This document shows positions 54,181-63,081 of a DNA stretch of 64,000 nucleotides, piece after piece. Under the pieces are notes generated by a model. The model did no database searches, had not been told where the DNA came from, and worked only from the letters and a program-made list of their open reading frames with translations. The stretch is taken from positions 62,001 to 126,000 of the forward strand of contig NZ_CP150452.1 of assembly GCF_051307045.1 (NCBI RefSeq). The letters are read 5' to 3'. The translations under genes were made by a program, and so were the position numbers. Source of the DNA: Dryocola sp031988645 (lineage in GTDB: Bacteria > Pseudomonadota > Gammaproteobacteria > Enterobacterales > Enterobacteriaceae). The stretch's first letter is position 1; the number at the start of each line of letters is the position of its first letter.

Positions 54181-55155
54181 TTACTGCAATACCTGCGGAT
54201 TCACGCAGTTCTCTTTCACTTCGCCCGTCAGCGCGGCAATCAGGTTGTCCACCGCGCAGGCCGCCATGTTGTAACGCGTTTCGTGCGTGGCGGAGCCGAT
54301 ATGCGGCAGGGCGACGACGTTTGGCATCGCCAGCAGCGGAGAGCCGGCCGGCAGCGGTTCCTGTTCGAACACGTCCAGGCCTGCGGCATGAATGGTGCCG
54401 TCCTGCAGCGCCTGAATCAGGGCTTTTTCATCAACGACCGGGCCGCGCCCTGCGTTAATCAGAATGGCTGACGGCTTCATTTTGGCCAGCTGTTCGGCGC
54501 CGATCATATGGTGCGTTTCTTCGGTCAGCGGCAGGGAAATACAGACGAAGTCGGATTCCGCCAGCAGCGTATCCAGGTCGCAATAGCGCGCGTCAAAGCG
54601 CTCCTCCGCTTCTTTGTGATGGCGGCGCGCGTTGTACAGAATCGGCATGCTAAAGCCGAAGTGCGCGCGTTGCGCCAGCGCCAGCCCGATGCGGCCCATG
54701 CCCAGAATGCCCAGGGTTTTGTGATGCACGTCGATGCCAAACCAGTCCGGGCCGATGCTGCCCTGCCATTCGCCCGCTTTCACCCGCTCGGCTACCTCCG
54801 TCGCGCGGCGGGCGGTGGCCAGCACCAGCGTCATCATGGTGTCGGCGACGGTTTCCGTAAGCACCGTCGGCGTGTGCATCAGCGCGATGCCGCGAGCGGT
54901 CAGCGCCTCGACATCAAAGTTATCGTAGCCGACAGAAACGGTCGAAGCGGCGCGCAGCTTTGGCGTGTGCGCTAAAAACGCCTTATCGACTTTCTCGCTG
55001 GATCCCAAAATCCCCTGCGCGTTGGCAAAAGCTTCCGCGTTCTGCTTGACGGTTTCCGGGCTTAAGTCGTTGAGCTGGGTGACGTTAAAATGGCTTTCGA
55101 GGCGGGCAAGCAGGTCGTCAGGTAACTTTTTGTAGAGGATGACGGACGGCTTCAT
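54181..55155 (-). CDS. ghrB: 2-ketoaldonate/glyoxylate reductase GhrB (KguD)
   Basis: 324 aa, the E. coli GhrB length, from ATG 55155 (MKPSVILYKKLPDDLLARLE). D-isomer 2-hydroxyacid dehydrogenase with NAD(P) motif LGILGMGRIGLALAQRAH and catalytic Arg, Glu and His (NAGRGPVVDE ... LDVFEQEPL ... LPHIGSATHETR). Here it is the last gene of a kgu operon, where the product (KguD) reduces 2-keto-6-phosphogluconate to 6-phosphogluconate. In E. coli it stands alone. Either activity is plausible; context favours KguD. Confidence 0.92.
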   Translation of the reverse strand: MKPSVILYKKLPDDLLARLESHFNVTQLNDLSPETVKQNAEAFANAQGILGSSEKVDKAFLAHTPKLRAASTVSVGYDNFDVEALTARGIALMHTPTVLTETVADTMMTLVLATARRATEVAERVKAGEWQGSIGPDWFGIDVHHKTLGILGMGRIGLALAQRAHFGFSMPILYNARRHHKEAEERFDARYCDLDTLLAESDFVCISLPLTEETHHMIGAEQLAKMKPSAILINAGRGPVVDEKALIQALQDGTIHAAGLDVFEQEPLPAGSPLLAMPNVVALPHIGSATHETRYNMAACAVDNLIAALTGEVKENCVNPQVLQ

Positions 55156-55184
55156 GGTGTTCTCCCTAATGGAATTAAGCACAT

Positions 55185-55207
55185 ACCGGGCGGCGACGCC
55201 GCCCGGT
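55185..55207. repeat. Perfect palindrome between kguT and kguD
   Basis: ACCGGGCGGC and GCCGCCCGGT with GAC between: a 10-bp perfect stem just beyond the transporter stop. Probably an operon-internal stabilising hairpin. Confidence 0.6.
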
Positions 55208-55212
55208 CAAAG

Positions 55213-56496
55213 TCAGGCGTGGCGGGCACCCACCGGCAGCTGCTGGTTGGTTGCCGGTTTCACTATCAAAGTTAGCCACACGGAGGCGAGCAGCGCCACC
55301 CCCATAAAAATGTAGGAAGCGGCAGGGCTGCCGGTCACCCCGTTCAGATAGCCTACAAACCAGGAGCCGACAAAGGAGCCCAGCGCGCCCATGCTGTTGA
55401 TCAGCGCCATCGCGCCGCCGGCCACGTTTCTTGGCAGCATCTCCGGAATGATGGCGAAGAAGGGTCCGTAAGGGGCGTACATAGCGGCGCCGGCAATCAC
55501 TAACAGCGTATAAGAAACCCAGAAGTGGTTGGCGCCAACCAGCCAGGAGCCGAGGAACGCCAGCGCGCCAATCAGCAGCAGCGGCCAGACGAACAGCTTA
55601 CGGTTTTGCATTTTGTCCGACGCCCAGGAAACGGCAATCATCGCGATGGTGGCCGCCAGATAAGGAACGGATGACAGCCAGCCCACTTCCACCATGCCCA
55701 TACCGGCGGCGCCGGCGCCACGAATGATTGACGGCAGCCACAGCACGAAACCGTACACGCCGATGCTCCAGCAGAAATACTGCATGCACAGCAGCACCAC
55801 GTTGCGGGAGCGGAACGCCTCGCCGTAGTTGCGCACGGCCTTAATGCCCGCCTGCTCTTTCTCAAGCTGCGCCTGCAGGGCGGCTTTTTCGGCGTCGGAC
55901 AGCCAGCCGACCTGGGCGGGCTTATCTTTTACCAGCACCCACCAGGCAAAGGCCCAGATAACCGCCGGAATGCCCTCAAAGATAAACATTTCGCGCCAGC
56001 CGAAGGCCTGAATCAGATAGCCGGAAACCACCGACATCCACAGCACGGTGACCGGGTTGCCGAGGATCAGGAAGGTATTGGCGCGCGAGCGTTCGGATTT
56101 GGTAAACCAGTTGCTGATGTAAATCAGCATCGCCGGCATTACCGCCGCTTCAACCACGCCGAGCACGAAGCGGATGGCCGCCAGGGCCGGAATATTGCTG
56201 ACCATCCCGGTAAGGGATGCGCAGCCGCCCCATAGAATCAGGCAGACGAAGATAAGCTTGCGCACGCTGCGGCGCTCGGCGTACATGGCGCCCGGGATCT
56301 GGAAGAAGAAATAGCCGAGGAAGAACAGGGCGCCCAGCAGGGACGAAATGCCCTTGGTGATGCCGAGGTCGTCATTGATGCCGGCGGCGGAGGCAAAACT
56401 AAAGTTGGCGCGGTCGAGGTAGGCCAGGCTGTACGTGATAAACACGATAGGCATGATATACCACCAACGTTTTGGCGCGATTGTATTGGTTTTCAT
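55213..56496 (-). CDS. kguT: 2-ketogluconate MFS transporter KguT
   Basis: 427 aa, anion:cation symporter branch of the MFS (about 12 helices). The typical start IMPIVFITYSLAYLDRANFSFA and the loop motif after helix 2 (QIPGAMYAERRSVRKLIF) are visible. It lies between the kguK kinase and kguD reductase genes, the order of the Pseudomonas kguEKTD operon, so 2-ketogluconate is the likely substrate. Related carriers import glucarate and galactonate. Confidence 0.85.
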   Translation of the reverse strand: MKTNTIAPKRWWYIMPIVFITYSLAYLDRANFSFASAAGINDDLGITKGISSLLGALFFLGYFFFQIPGAMYAERRSVRKLIFVCLILWGGCASLTGMVSNIPALAAIRFVLGVVEAAVMPAMLIYISNWFTKSERSRANTFLILGNPVTVLWMSVVSGYLIQAFGWREMFIFEGIPAVIWAFAWWVLVKDKPAQVGWLSDAEKAALQAQLEKEQAGIKAVRNYGEAFRSRNVVLLCMQYFCWSIGVYGFVLWLPSIIRGAGAAGMGMVEVGWLSSVPYLAATIAMIAVSWASDKMQNRKLFVWPLLLIGALAFLGSWLVGANHFWVSYTLLVIAGAAMYAPYGPFFAIIPEMLPRNVAGGAMALINSMGALGSFVGSWFVGYLNGVTGSPAASYIFMGVALLASVWLTLIVKPATNQQLPVGARHA

Positions 56497-56565
56497 AAGG
56501 CTGGCCTCTATGTTGAGGAGAAGCGCATCGTGCTGAATGTAGGGTACAGCCGATGCGGTCTTAAT

Positions 56566-57505
56566 TTATTCGCCCAGCGCAGCTCGGGTTGGCAACCCTT
56601 CGCTATCGCCGATGACCTGTATCGCCAGCGAGCCGATTTTATTACCCCGGCTTACCGCATGTTGTAAGGACTTCCCTTCCAGCAGGGCGCTTATCACCCC
56701 GACCGCAAAGCCGTCTCCGGCGCCTACGGTATCCACCACGTTCTCCACTTTTACGGCCGCCACCGCGCCTTTTTCGCCGCTGGCGGTTTTGAACCAGGCG
56801 CCGTCAGCGCCGGTTTTCAGCACTACGGTTTTAACTCCCTGATGAAGATAGAAATCGGCGATCCCCTCCGGGGTGTTTTGCCCGGTAAGGATGATGCCTT
56901 CTTTTACGCCCGGCAGTACCCAGTCCGCCTGGAAGGCCAGCTGGTTTAACTGCTTAACCATCTCGGCTTCGCTTTTCCACAGCACGGGGCGCAGATTCGG
57001 GTCAAAGGAGATGGTTTTCCCTTTCGCCTTCATCGCCTGCGCGGTGTGGTTCAGCAGCTCAAGCGACGTTGCGGAAAGCGCTGCCGCCACGCCGCTCAAA
57101 TGCAGGTGGCGCGCGCTGAAAAAGTAATCTTCGTTAAAATCTTCCACCCCGAGGTGGCTGGGCCGCCGAGCCTTTGCGGAAATACTCCACGATGGGATCG
57201 GTTCCATCCTCAACTTTCGATTTAAGCTGAAAGCCGGTCGCATAGCGCTCGTCGGTGGTGACGCCGCGGCTGTCGATCTGTTCTTTCTCAAGCTGTTGCA
57301 GCACGTAGCGGCCAAATGAATCGTTGCCCACGCGGCTCACCCAGCCCACCTTCAGGCCCAGGCGCGCGAGGCCGGTGGCGACGTTCAGCTCAGCGCCCGC
57401 CACGCGTTTTACGAACCGTTCGGCCGCGGCCAAATCACCGGTTTCGCTTGCCACAAACATTGCCATCGCTTCACCGATGGTGATGACGTCCAGCTGGTTA
57501 AGCAT
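56566..57505 (-). pseudogene. kguK: 2-ketogluconate kinase KguK (PfkB family), frameshifted as written
   Basis: PfkB-family carbohydrate kinase that would phosphorylate 2-ketogluconate at C6. It starts LDVITIGEAMAMFVASETGDL; the second signature with the catalytic aspartate is DTVGAGDGFAVGVISALLEG. The frame breaks after EYFRKGSAA. Removing one base from GGG at 57160-57162 (GCGGCCCAGC to GCGGCCAGC on the coding strand) restores SHLGVEDFNEDYFFSARHLHLSG and gives 312 aa. It is also similar to KDG kinase (KdgK); the operon decides in favour of KguK. Confidence 0.87.
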
Positions 57506-57508
57506 CGC

Positions 57509-58258
57509 TTACTCCTCGCGTAGCAGGTTAACGTAATGGCGGGTAACGGCGGTCAGGTCGCGGCCTTCAAGCGGGAACTCTATGCCGCGCGGCGCGTCGC
57601 CTGGCAGATTGTTGAGCAGTTCCAGCCAGCGCGGCTCGGCGTCGTCCAGCGCAATGGCGCGGTAGTGATAATGGTGTGGAATCGCAGCCTTCACGTGGAT
57701 GTAGCTAACGGAAGGCGCCAGCGCGCGGGCCGCGGCTTCGGGCGAGTCGTCGACCCACAGCCAGTTGGCCATATCAAAGGTTAGCGTCACCGGCAGGTTC
57801 AGCACGCTGCAGGCGGCCTGGAAACGCTGCATGGGCGCGAGCTTGCCGCAGGCGGTCTGATCGTTTTCCACCACCAGCGCGACGTCGTTTTGCGCCAGCC
57901 ACTGCTGTAATAACGGGAACTGCTGGCTGCTGCGAAAATTGCCGAGCGAAAGCTTCAGCCAGTCCGCATTCAGCTGGTGGGCTTCGAGCAGCAGCGAAGG
58001 GATCAGGGGATTGAGCTTGCCGTCTTCGCAGAACAGCGGCTCCGGCGCGGAATAGCAGGCCTGCAGCTTATGGTCCGCAATCTGCCTCGCCAGCGCCGGC
58101 AGGGAATCGAGCTGGGTATTGCTGAGCAGCTCGCGGCGGATCTCTACGCCGTCAGCGCCTGCGTTGGCGATAATGGGCAACAGCGCCTGCTGGCCGCCGA
58201 GCGAGACGATGCGGTCATGGCCGTAGGCTGCGGTGACGACAATAATTTTTCGCGACAT
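57509..58258 (-). CDS. kguE: KguE, sugar phosphate isomerase/epimerase-like protein
   Basis: 249 aa TIM-barrel protein (AP endonuclease 2/xylose isomerase-like fold). It begins MSRKIIVVTAAYGHDRIVSLGG, then GADGVEIRRELL, LKLSLGNF, VVENDQT, TFDMANWLW and SYIHVKAA, a pattern of metal-site residues at strand ends. It is the first gene of kguEKTD; its exact step in 2-ketogluconate use is uncertain in any species. I start at ATG 58258; the frame is open to 58273. Confidence 0.85.
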   Translation of the reverse strand: MSRKIIVVTAAYGHDRIVSLGGQQALLPIIANAGADGVEIRRELLSNTQLDSLPALARQIADHKLQACYSAPEPLFCEDGKLNPLIPSLLLEAHQLNADWLKLSLGNFRSSQQFPLLQQWLAQNDVALVVENDQTACGKLAPMQRFQAACSVLNLPVTLTFDMANWLWVDDSPEAAARALAPSVSYIHVKAAIPHHYHYRAIALDDAEPRWLELLNNLPGDAPRGIEFPLEGRDLTAVTRHYVNLLREE

Positions 58259-58307
58259 GAAAAGCTCCATCACGGTAAAAGCGAACTAACTTCACTATTA
58301 CGCTAGG

Positions 58308-58321
58308 TGGAACCGGTTCCA
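58308..58321. promoter_or_regulatory. PtxS-type operator upstream of kguE
   Basis: TGGAACCGGTTCCA is a perfect 14-bp palindrome with the CG centre typical of LacI/GalR operators. It is one change per arm from the Pseudomonas PtxS operator TGAAACCGGTTTCA. It lies 50 bp before kguE and just after the repressor gene, so it should control the kgu operon. Confidence 0.82.
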
Positions 58322-58371
58322 AAGAGAAGCCGGGCATGCTGAATTTATGATCGCTATCACGAAGATAATTT

Positions 58372-59391
58372 TTAGCGGGCGGTGGATCCGCGCACTATCA
58401 ATTCGCCGGAAAAGACCTGTTCAAGCACGCCCTCAGCGCCGCCTTCAATACGCTTTACCACCTGTTCGAGCGCGGCATAGCCTATCTGCCAGGTCGGCTG
58501 TTTCAGGGTGGTGATGCCCACGCCCGCAAGCTCCGCCCATTCGAGCTCGTCGAAGCCCAGCAGGCCGATATCGCTACCCCAGTGCAGGCCGATACGGCGC
58601 ATGGATCGCGCGACCTGCAGGGTGAGGGCGCCGTTGGCGGAAATCACCGCTTTGCGCATCCCGCGGTGGCGCGTGTGGAACTGGCGCAGGGCGTTGTCCA
58701 GCGAGTCCGCTTCGTGCAGAGGGATTTCGGCGTTTTCCGCCACGATGCCGGGATAGCGTTCGGTCGTATTACGAAAGGCGCGCAGGCGTTCGCGACGGGT
58801 GTTAACCATGCCCAGCGGCTCGCTCAGGAACAAAAGCGCCTCAAAACCCTGCTCGATAAGGTGGGCGGTTGCGGTAGTGGCGGCCTGAATATTATCCAGC
58901 CCCACGACGTCGCAGGCGAAATCGGGGATTTTACGGTCGATAAGCACCATCGGCAGCGCCGACTGCTGCAGGCGGTTTAACCCTTCCTCGCGCATGCCCA
59001 CGGCGTTGACCACGATGCCTTCCACCTGATAGCTGTGCAGCAAATCGAGGTAGTGCAGCTCCTGGTTCACTTCGTTGTTGGTATTACAGACCAGCGGCGT
59101 AAAACCCTTTTCCCGACACGCGGCTTCGATACCGCTTAGCACGTCGACGGAGTAGGGGTTGGTGATGTCGGCGATGATCAGGCCAATCAGGCGGGTGCGC
59201 CCGCGTTTCAGGCCGCGGGCCATCTGGCTTGGGCGGTAATCCAGATCGGCGATGGCCGTTTCAATACGTCGGCGCAGGTCGTCGGACAGCAAATTCTGCT
59301 CGCCGTTAAGATAGCGGGAAACGCTGGTTTTACCGGTTTTCGCCGCTTTCGCGACGTCGCTTATCGTCGGGCGTGCAACCTTGCCGTTCAT
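58372..59391 (-). CDS. ptxS: LacI-family repressor, PtxS-like
   Basis: 339 aa. The N-terminal HTH (PTISDVAKAAKTGKTSVSRYLNG) and hinge (YRPSQMARGLKRGRT) are followed by a periplasmic-binding-like effector domain (RLIGLIIADITNPYSVDVLSGIE). It sits directly upstream of kguEKTD in the same direction. The operator in the gap matches PtxS, the 2-ketogluconate-responsive repressor of Pseudomonas. The symbol is by analogy. Confidence 0.82.
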   Translation of the reverse strand: MNGKVARPTISDVAKAAKTGKTSVSRYLNGEQNLLSDDLRRRIETAIADLDYRPSQMARGLKRGRTRLIGLIIADITNPYSVDVLSGIEAACREKGFTPLVCNTNNEVNQELHYLDLLHSYQVEGIVVNAVGMREEGLNRLQQSALPMVLIDRKIPDFACDVVGLDNIQAATTATAHLIEQGFEALLFLSEPLGMVNTRRERLRAFRNTTERYPGIVAENAEIPLHEADSLDNALRQFHTRHRGMRKAVISANGALTLQVARSMRRIGLHWGSDIGLLGFDELEWAELAGVGITTLKQPTWQIGYAALEQVVKRIEGGAEGVLEQVFSGELIVRGSTAR

Positions 59392-59451
59392 GTCCGTCTC
59401 CTGGAGGGGGTAGCTTTGCGGAGAGTAACATAAATTTTGTCAGCCGTTGGC

Positions 59452-59524
59452 GAATGGCGCTAACGCTTATCCACCCTGGCATCGGGATGCGCAGGACGGA
59501 TAAGTGCAGCGTCATCCGCCACAG
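59452..59524. repeat. Two palindromic elements between ptxS and yiaD
   Basis: A GAATGGCGCTAACGCTTATCCACC half element followed by GGACGGATAAGTGCAGCGTCATCCGCC. Same family as the other intergenic palindromes. Confidence 0.55.
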
Positions 59525-59527
59525 GGC

Positions 59528-60187
59528 TTAGGACAGAGGGCTTAACGTAATTTCTACGCGGCGGTTCTGCGCTTTGCCTTCGGCGGTGCTGTTGCTGGCG
59601 ATTGGGTTCGCCGGCCCTGCGCCGGTGGTACGAATACGGCTGGCATCCACGCCCTGGGAGATCAGCGCGCTGCCTACGCCGTCCGCACGCTGCTGAGAAA
59701 GCTTCATGTTCAGATCGTTGCTGCCGGTGCTGTCGGTGTAGCCCACCACGTTAACCGCGGTTTTCGGATACTCTTTTAGCACCATCGCCACTCCGGTTAA
59801 TGTATTGGCGCCCGCTGGTTTCAGGGTGGCGCTGCTGCTGTCGAAGGTGACGTTGTTCGGCATATTAAGCACGATGTTATCGCCATTTCGCGTCACGCTT
59901 ACGCCCGTTCCCTGCATTTTGTCGCGCAGCTTCGCTTCCTGCACGTCCATGTAATACCCTACGCCGCCGCCCAGGGCTGCGCCGGCCGCCGCGCCAATCA
60001 GCGCGCCTTTGCCGCGATCTTTTTTCGATGAGGAAAGTACGCCTACGCCCGCGCCCACCAGCGAGCCAACGCCTGCGCCGATTCCGGATTTACCTGCTTC
60101 TCTTTCGCCTGTGTAGGGGTTGGTCGTACAGCCAGAAACTGCTAACGTGCCGCAAACCAGGGCGGCAATCATAACGCGATTTTTCAT
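59528..60187 (-). CDS. yiaD: YiaD, OmpA-domain lipoprotein
   Basis: 219 aa, the E. coli length, from ATG 60187. Lipoprotein signal with lipobox VSGC, then a glycine-zipper region (GAGVGSLVGAGVGVL ... GAAAGAALGGGVGYYMD), then a C-terminal OmpA-like peptidoglycan-binding domain (NVVGYTDSTGSNDLNMKLSQQRADGV ... NRRVEI). It is an outer-membrane protein that in E. coli suppresses a bamD defect. It is divergent from bisC with 153 bp between. Confidence 0.96.
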   Translation of the reverse strand: MKNRVMIAALVCGTLAVSGCTTNPYTGEREAGKSGIGAGVGSLVGAGVGVLSSSKKDRGKGALIGAAAGAALGGGVGYYMDVQEAKLRDKMQGTGVSVTRNGDNIVLNMPNNVTFDSSSATLKPAGANTLTGVAMVLKEYPKTAVNVVGYTDSTGSNDLNMKLSQQRADGVGSALISQGVDASRIRTTGAGPANPIASNSTAEGKAQNRRVEITLSPLS

Positions 60188-60340
60188 CTCATTTCCTTTG
60201 TGAATTATTAATCTGTGCCGCACGGAACTGCGGTGATTGATTATGCCGGGTGAATATGATGAAAATTCCACAGAGTCGTCTGAATTTGTAAACAATATTG
60301 AGTGGCCACAGGCCGCCATCTGCAAACACCGGAGTCCTGA

Positions 60341-62672
60341 TTGGCTAACACATCCCCGACAACGAAAAAAGTCTTAACCGCCGCCCACTGGGGTCCGATG
60401 GTGGTTGAGACTGACGGCGAGCGCGTGCTCGCCTCCCGCGGCGCGCTGCATACCGGGCACGAAAACTCACTCCAGCAGGCCGTTCCGGATCAGGTTCACA
60501 GCAAAGCGCGTGTGGAATATCCGATGGCGCGCAGGGGCTTTCTGGCGTCGCCCGATGCGCCGCAGGGCGTGCGCGGCAAGGATGAGTTTGTGCGCATCAG
60601 CTGGGATGAAGCCCTGAAGCTGATTCACCAGCAGCATCAGCGTATCCGTAATACCTACGGCGCCGCGTCAATTTTTGCCGGCTCCTACGGCTGGCGTTCT
60701 AACGGCGTGCTGCACAAGGCCGCCACGCTGCTGCAGCGCTATATGAGCCTCGCCGGCGGCTACACCGGCCATCTGGGAGACTATTCTACCGGCGCTGCGC
60801 AGGTGATCATGCCGTACGTCGTGGGCTCAAACGAAGTTTATCAGCAGCAAACCAGCTGGCCTCTGGTGCTGGAACACAGCGACGTGGTGGTGCTGTGGAG
60901 CGCGAACCCGCTGAACACCCTCAAGATTGCATGGAACGCCAGCGACGAGCAGGGCGTGAAGTATTTCGAACGGCTGAAAAACAGCGGTAAAACGGTGATC
61001 GCCATCGATCCGATGCGATCGGAAACGGTGGATTTCTTCGGCGATCGCGCCCAGTGGATCGCCCCTGACATGGGCACCGACGTAGCCCTGATGCTGGGGA
61101 TCGCCCATACGCTGGTCAGACACGGCTGGGACGACACGGAATTCCTGGCCCGCTGTACTTACGGCTACGAGAAGTTTATCGCCTATCTGAAAGGCGAGAG
61201 CGACGGCCCAGCCGAAAAACGCCGAATGGGCGGCGAATATTTGCGGCGTGCCGGTGCAAACCATCGAATATCTGGCGCAGCTGTTTAGCAGCAACCGCAC
61301 CATGCTGATGTCGGGCTGGGGCATGCAGCGCCAGCAGTACGGCGAGCAGAAGCACTGGATGCTGGTGACGCTTGCGGCCATGCTCGGACAGATAGGCACG
61401 CCGGGCGGCGGCTTTGGCCTTTCTTACCATTTCGCCAACGGCGGCAATCCTGGCCGACGCGCGGCGGTGCTCGGTTCGCTGCAGGGCACCGTGGCCGGCG
61501 GTACGGATGCGGTAGAAAAAATTCCCGTCGCCCGTATCGTCGAAGCGCTGGAAAACCCCGGCGCTGGCTACCAGCACAACGGAATGGAGAAAACCTTCCC
61601 GGATATCCGCATGCTGTGGTGGGCGGGCGGCGGCAATTTCACCCATCATCAGGACACCAATCGCCTGATAACGGCGTGGCAAAAGCCGGAGCTGACGATC
61701 ATTTCCGAGTGCTTCTGGACGGCGGCGGCGAAGCATGCCGATATCGTGCTGCCCATTACCACCTCGTTTGAACGCAATGATATGACCATGACCGGCGATT
61801 ACAGCAACCAGCACCTGGTGCCGATGAAGCAGGTGGTCGCCCCGCAGGGCGAAGCGCGCAACGATTTTGATATCTTTGCCGATCTGAGCGAGCTTTGGGA
61901 GCCGGGCGGCGCGGCGCGTTTTACGGAAGAGAAAAGCGAGCTGCAGTGGCTGGAAACCTTCTACGAAATAGCCCGCAGCCGCGGGGCGGCCCAGCAGGTG
62001 ACGCTGCCCGACTTCAGCGAGTTCTGGGAAGCTAACCGGCTGATAGAAATGCCGGAAAGCGAGAAAAATAACGGTTTTGTCCGCTTCAGCGATTTCCGCG
62101 CGGATCCCCAGGCGCATCCGTTAAAGACCCCGAGCGGAAAAATTGAAATTTACTCAGAGCGCATCGCGGCGTTCGGCTATGAGGACTGTCCGCCGCATCC
62201 CACCTGGCTTGCGCCGGATGAATGGCAAGGCAACGCGGAAAAAGATCAGCTGCAGCTGCTTTCGGCGCATCCGGCCCACCGGCTGCACAGCCAGCTCAAC
62301 TATTCAGCGCTGCGTGATAAATACGCCGTGGCCGGGCGTGAACCCCTGACGCTGCATCCTCAGGATGCCGCCGCGCGCGGCATCAGAGATGGCGATTTAG
62401 TGCGCGTCTGGAATAAGCGCGGCCAGGTGCTGGTGGGGGCGCAGGTTACCGAAGGCATTAAGCCCGGCGTGGTGTGTATTCACGAAGGCGCGTGGCCGGA
62501 TTTAGACGACGACAGGCTGTGCAAAAACGGCGCGGTGAACGTGCTGACGCTGGATATTCCCACTTCGCGTCTGGCGAACGGCTGCGCGGCAAACTCCTCG
62601 CTGGTGTGGGCCGAAAAATATGACGGCCCGGCTCCCGCGGTTACGGCGTTCGATCCGCCCGCCAGCTCATAA
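60341..62672 (+). pseudogene. bisC: Biotin sulfoxide reductase BisC, frameshifted as written
   Basis: Molybdopterin-guanine-dinucleotide oxidoreductase that reduces biotin and methionine sulfoxides in the cytoplasm. I start it at TTG 60341: GGAG lies 6 bases upstream and the N-terminus MANTSP aligns with E. coli. DMSO-reductase-family blocks such as GSYGWRSNGVLHKA and YTGHLGDYSTGAAQ are clear. The frame breaks after YLKGESDG. Removing one C from CCC at 61207-61209 (ACGGCCCAGC to ACGGCCAGC) restores QPKNAEWAANICGV and gives 776 aa (E. coli 777). It overlaps yiaC by 32 bases, tail to tail. Confidence 0.93.
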
Positions 62673-63081
62673 TCCAGGTTGGGTGGCGCGTCTCTTCCTG
62701 CCAGGCGCTTTCTTCAATACGAAAGCCCTGTTGATGGTAGAAATGCACCGCCCGCTGGTTTTTCTGATACACCTCAAGGCTCAGTTCCGGATAGCGCGTT
62801 TGCACATGGTTTATCAACGCGCGGCCGATGCCTTTGCCGGTAAAGGCCTCGGCCAAAAACAGCGCGCCGATAAAGCGTGCATCCAGGATGCTGATAAAGC
62901 CGACGATTTTATCCTGCAGCACATAAACCCAGGTGTGCGACTGCGGGATATACACGTTGCGCACGATGGATTCGCTTTCCCGCCAGTAGCTTTGGGCGAT
63001 AAAAGGATGGGCGGCTATGGTGCTGGCAAGCCACAGCTCAATAAGCGCATCCATTTCGCCGGCGTGCAGGAGGCGAATCAT
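62641..63081 (-). CDS. yiaC: GNAT acetyltransferase YiaC
   Basis: 146 aa, the E. coli length. The acetyl-CoA loop appears as TGKGIGRALINHV and the fold ends VYQKNQRAVHFYHQQGF. E. coli YiaC acetylates lysines on several proteins. Its ATG overlaps the tag stop as ATGA once the tag frameshift is corrected. The 3' end overlaps convergent bisC. Confidence 0.93.
   Translation of the reverse strand: MIRLLHAGEMDALIELWLASTIAAHPFIAQSYWRESESIVRNVYIPQSHTWVYVLQDKIVGFISILDARFIGALFLAEAFTGKGIGRALINHVQTRYPELSLEVYQKNQRAVHFYHQQGFRIEESAWQEETRHPTWIMSWRADRTP

Noticed and set aside
60341..62672. bisC as a selenoprotein linked to the selAB genes
   Set aside because: Some molybdenum oxidoreductases of this superfamily use selenocysteine, but BisC does not, and the break is a frameshift, not an in-frame UGA.
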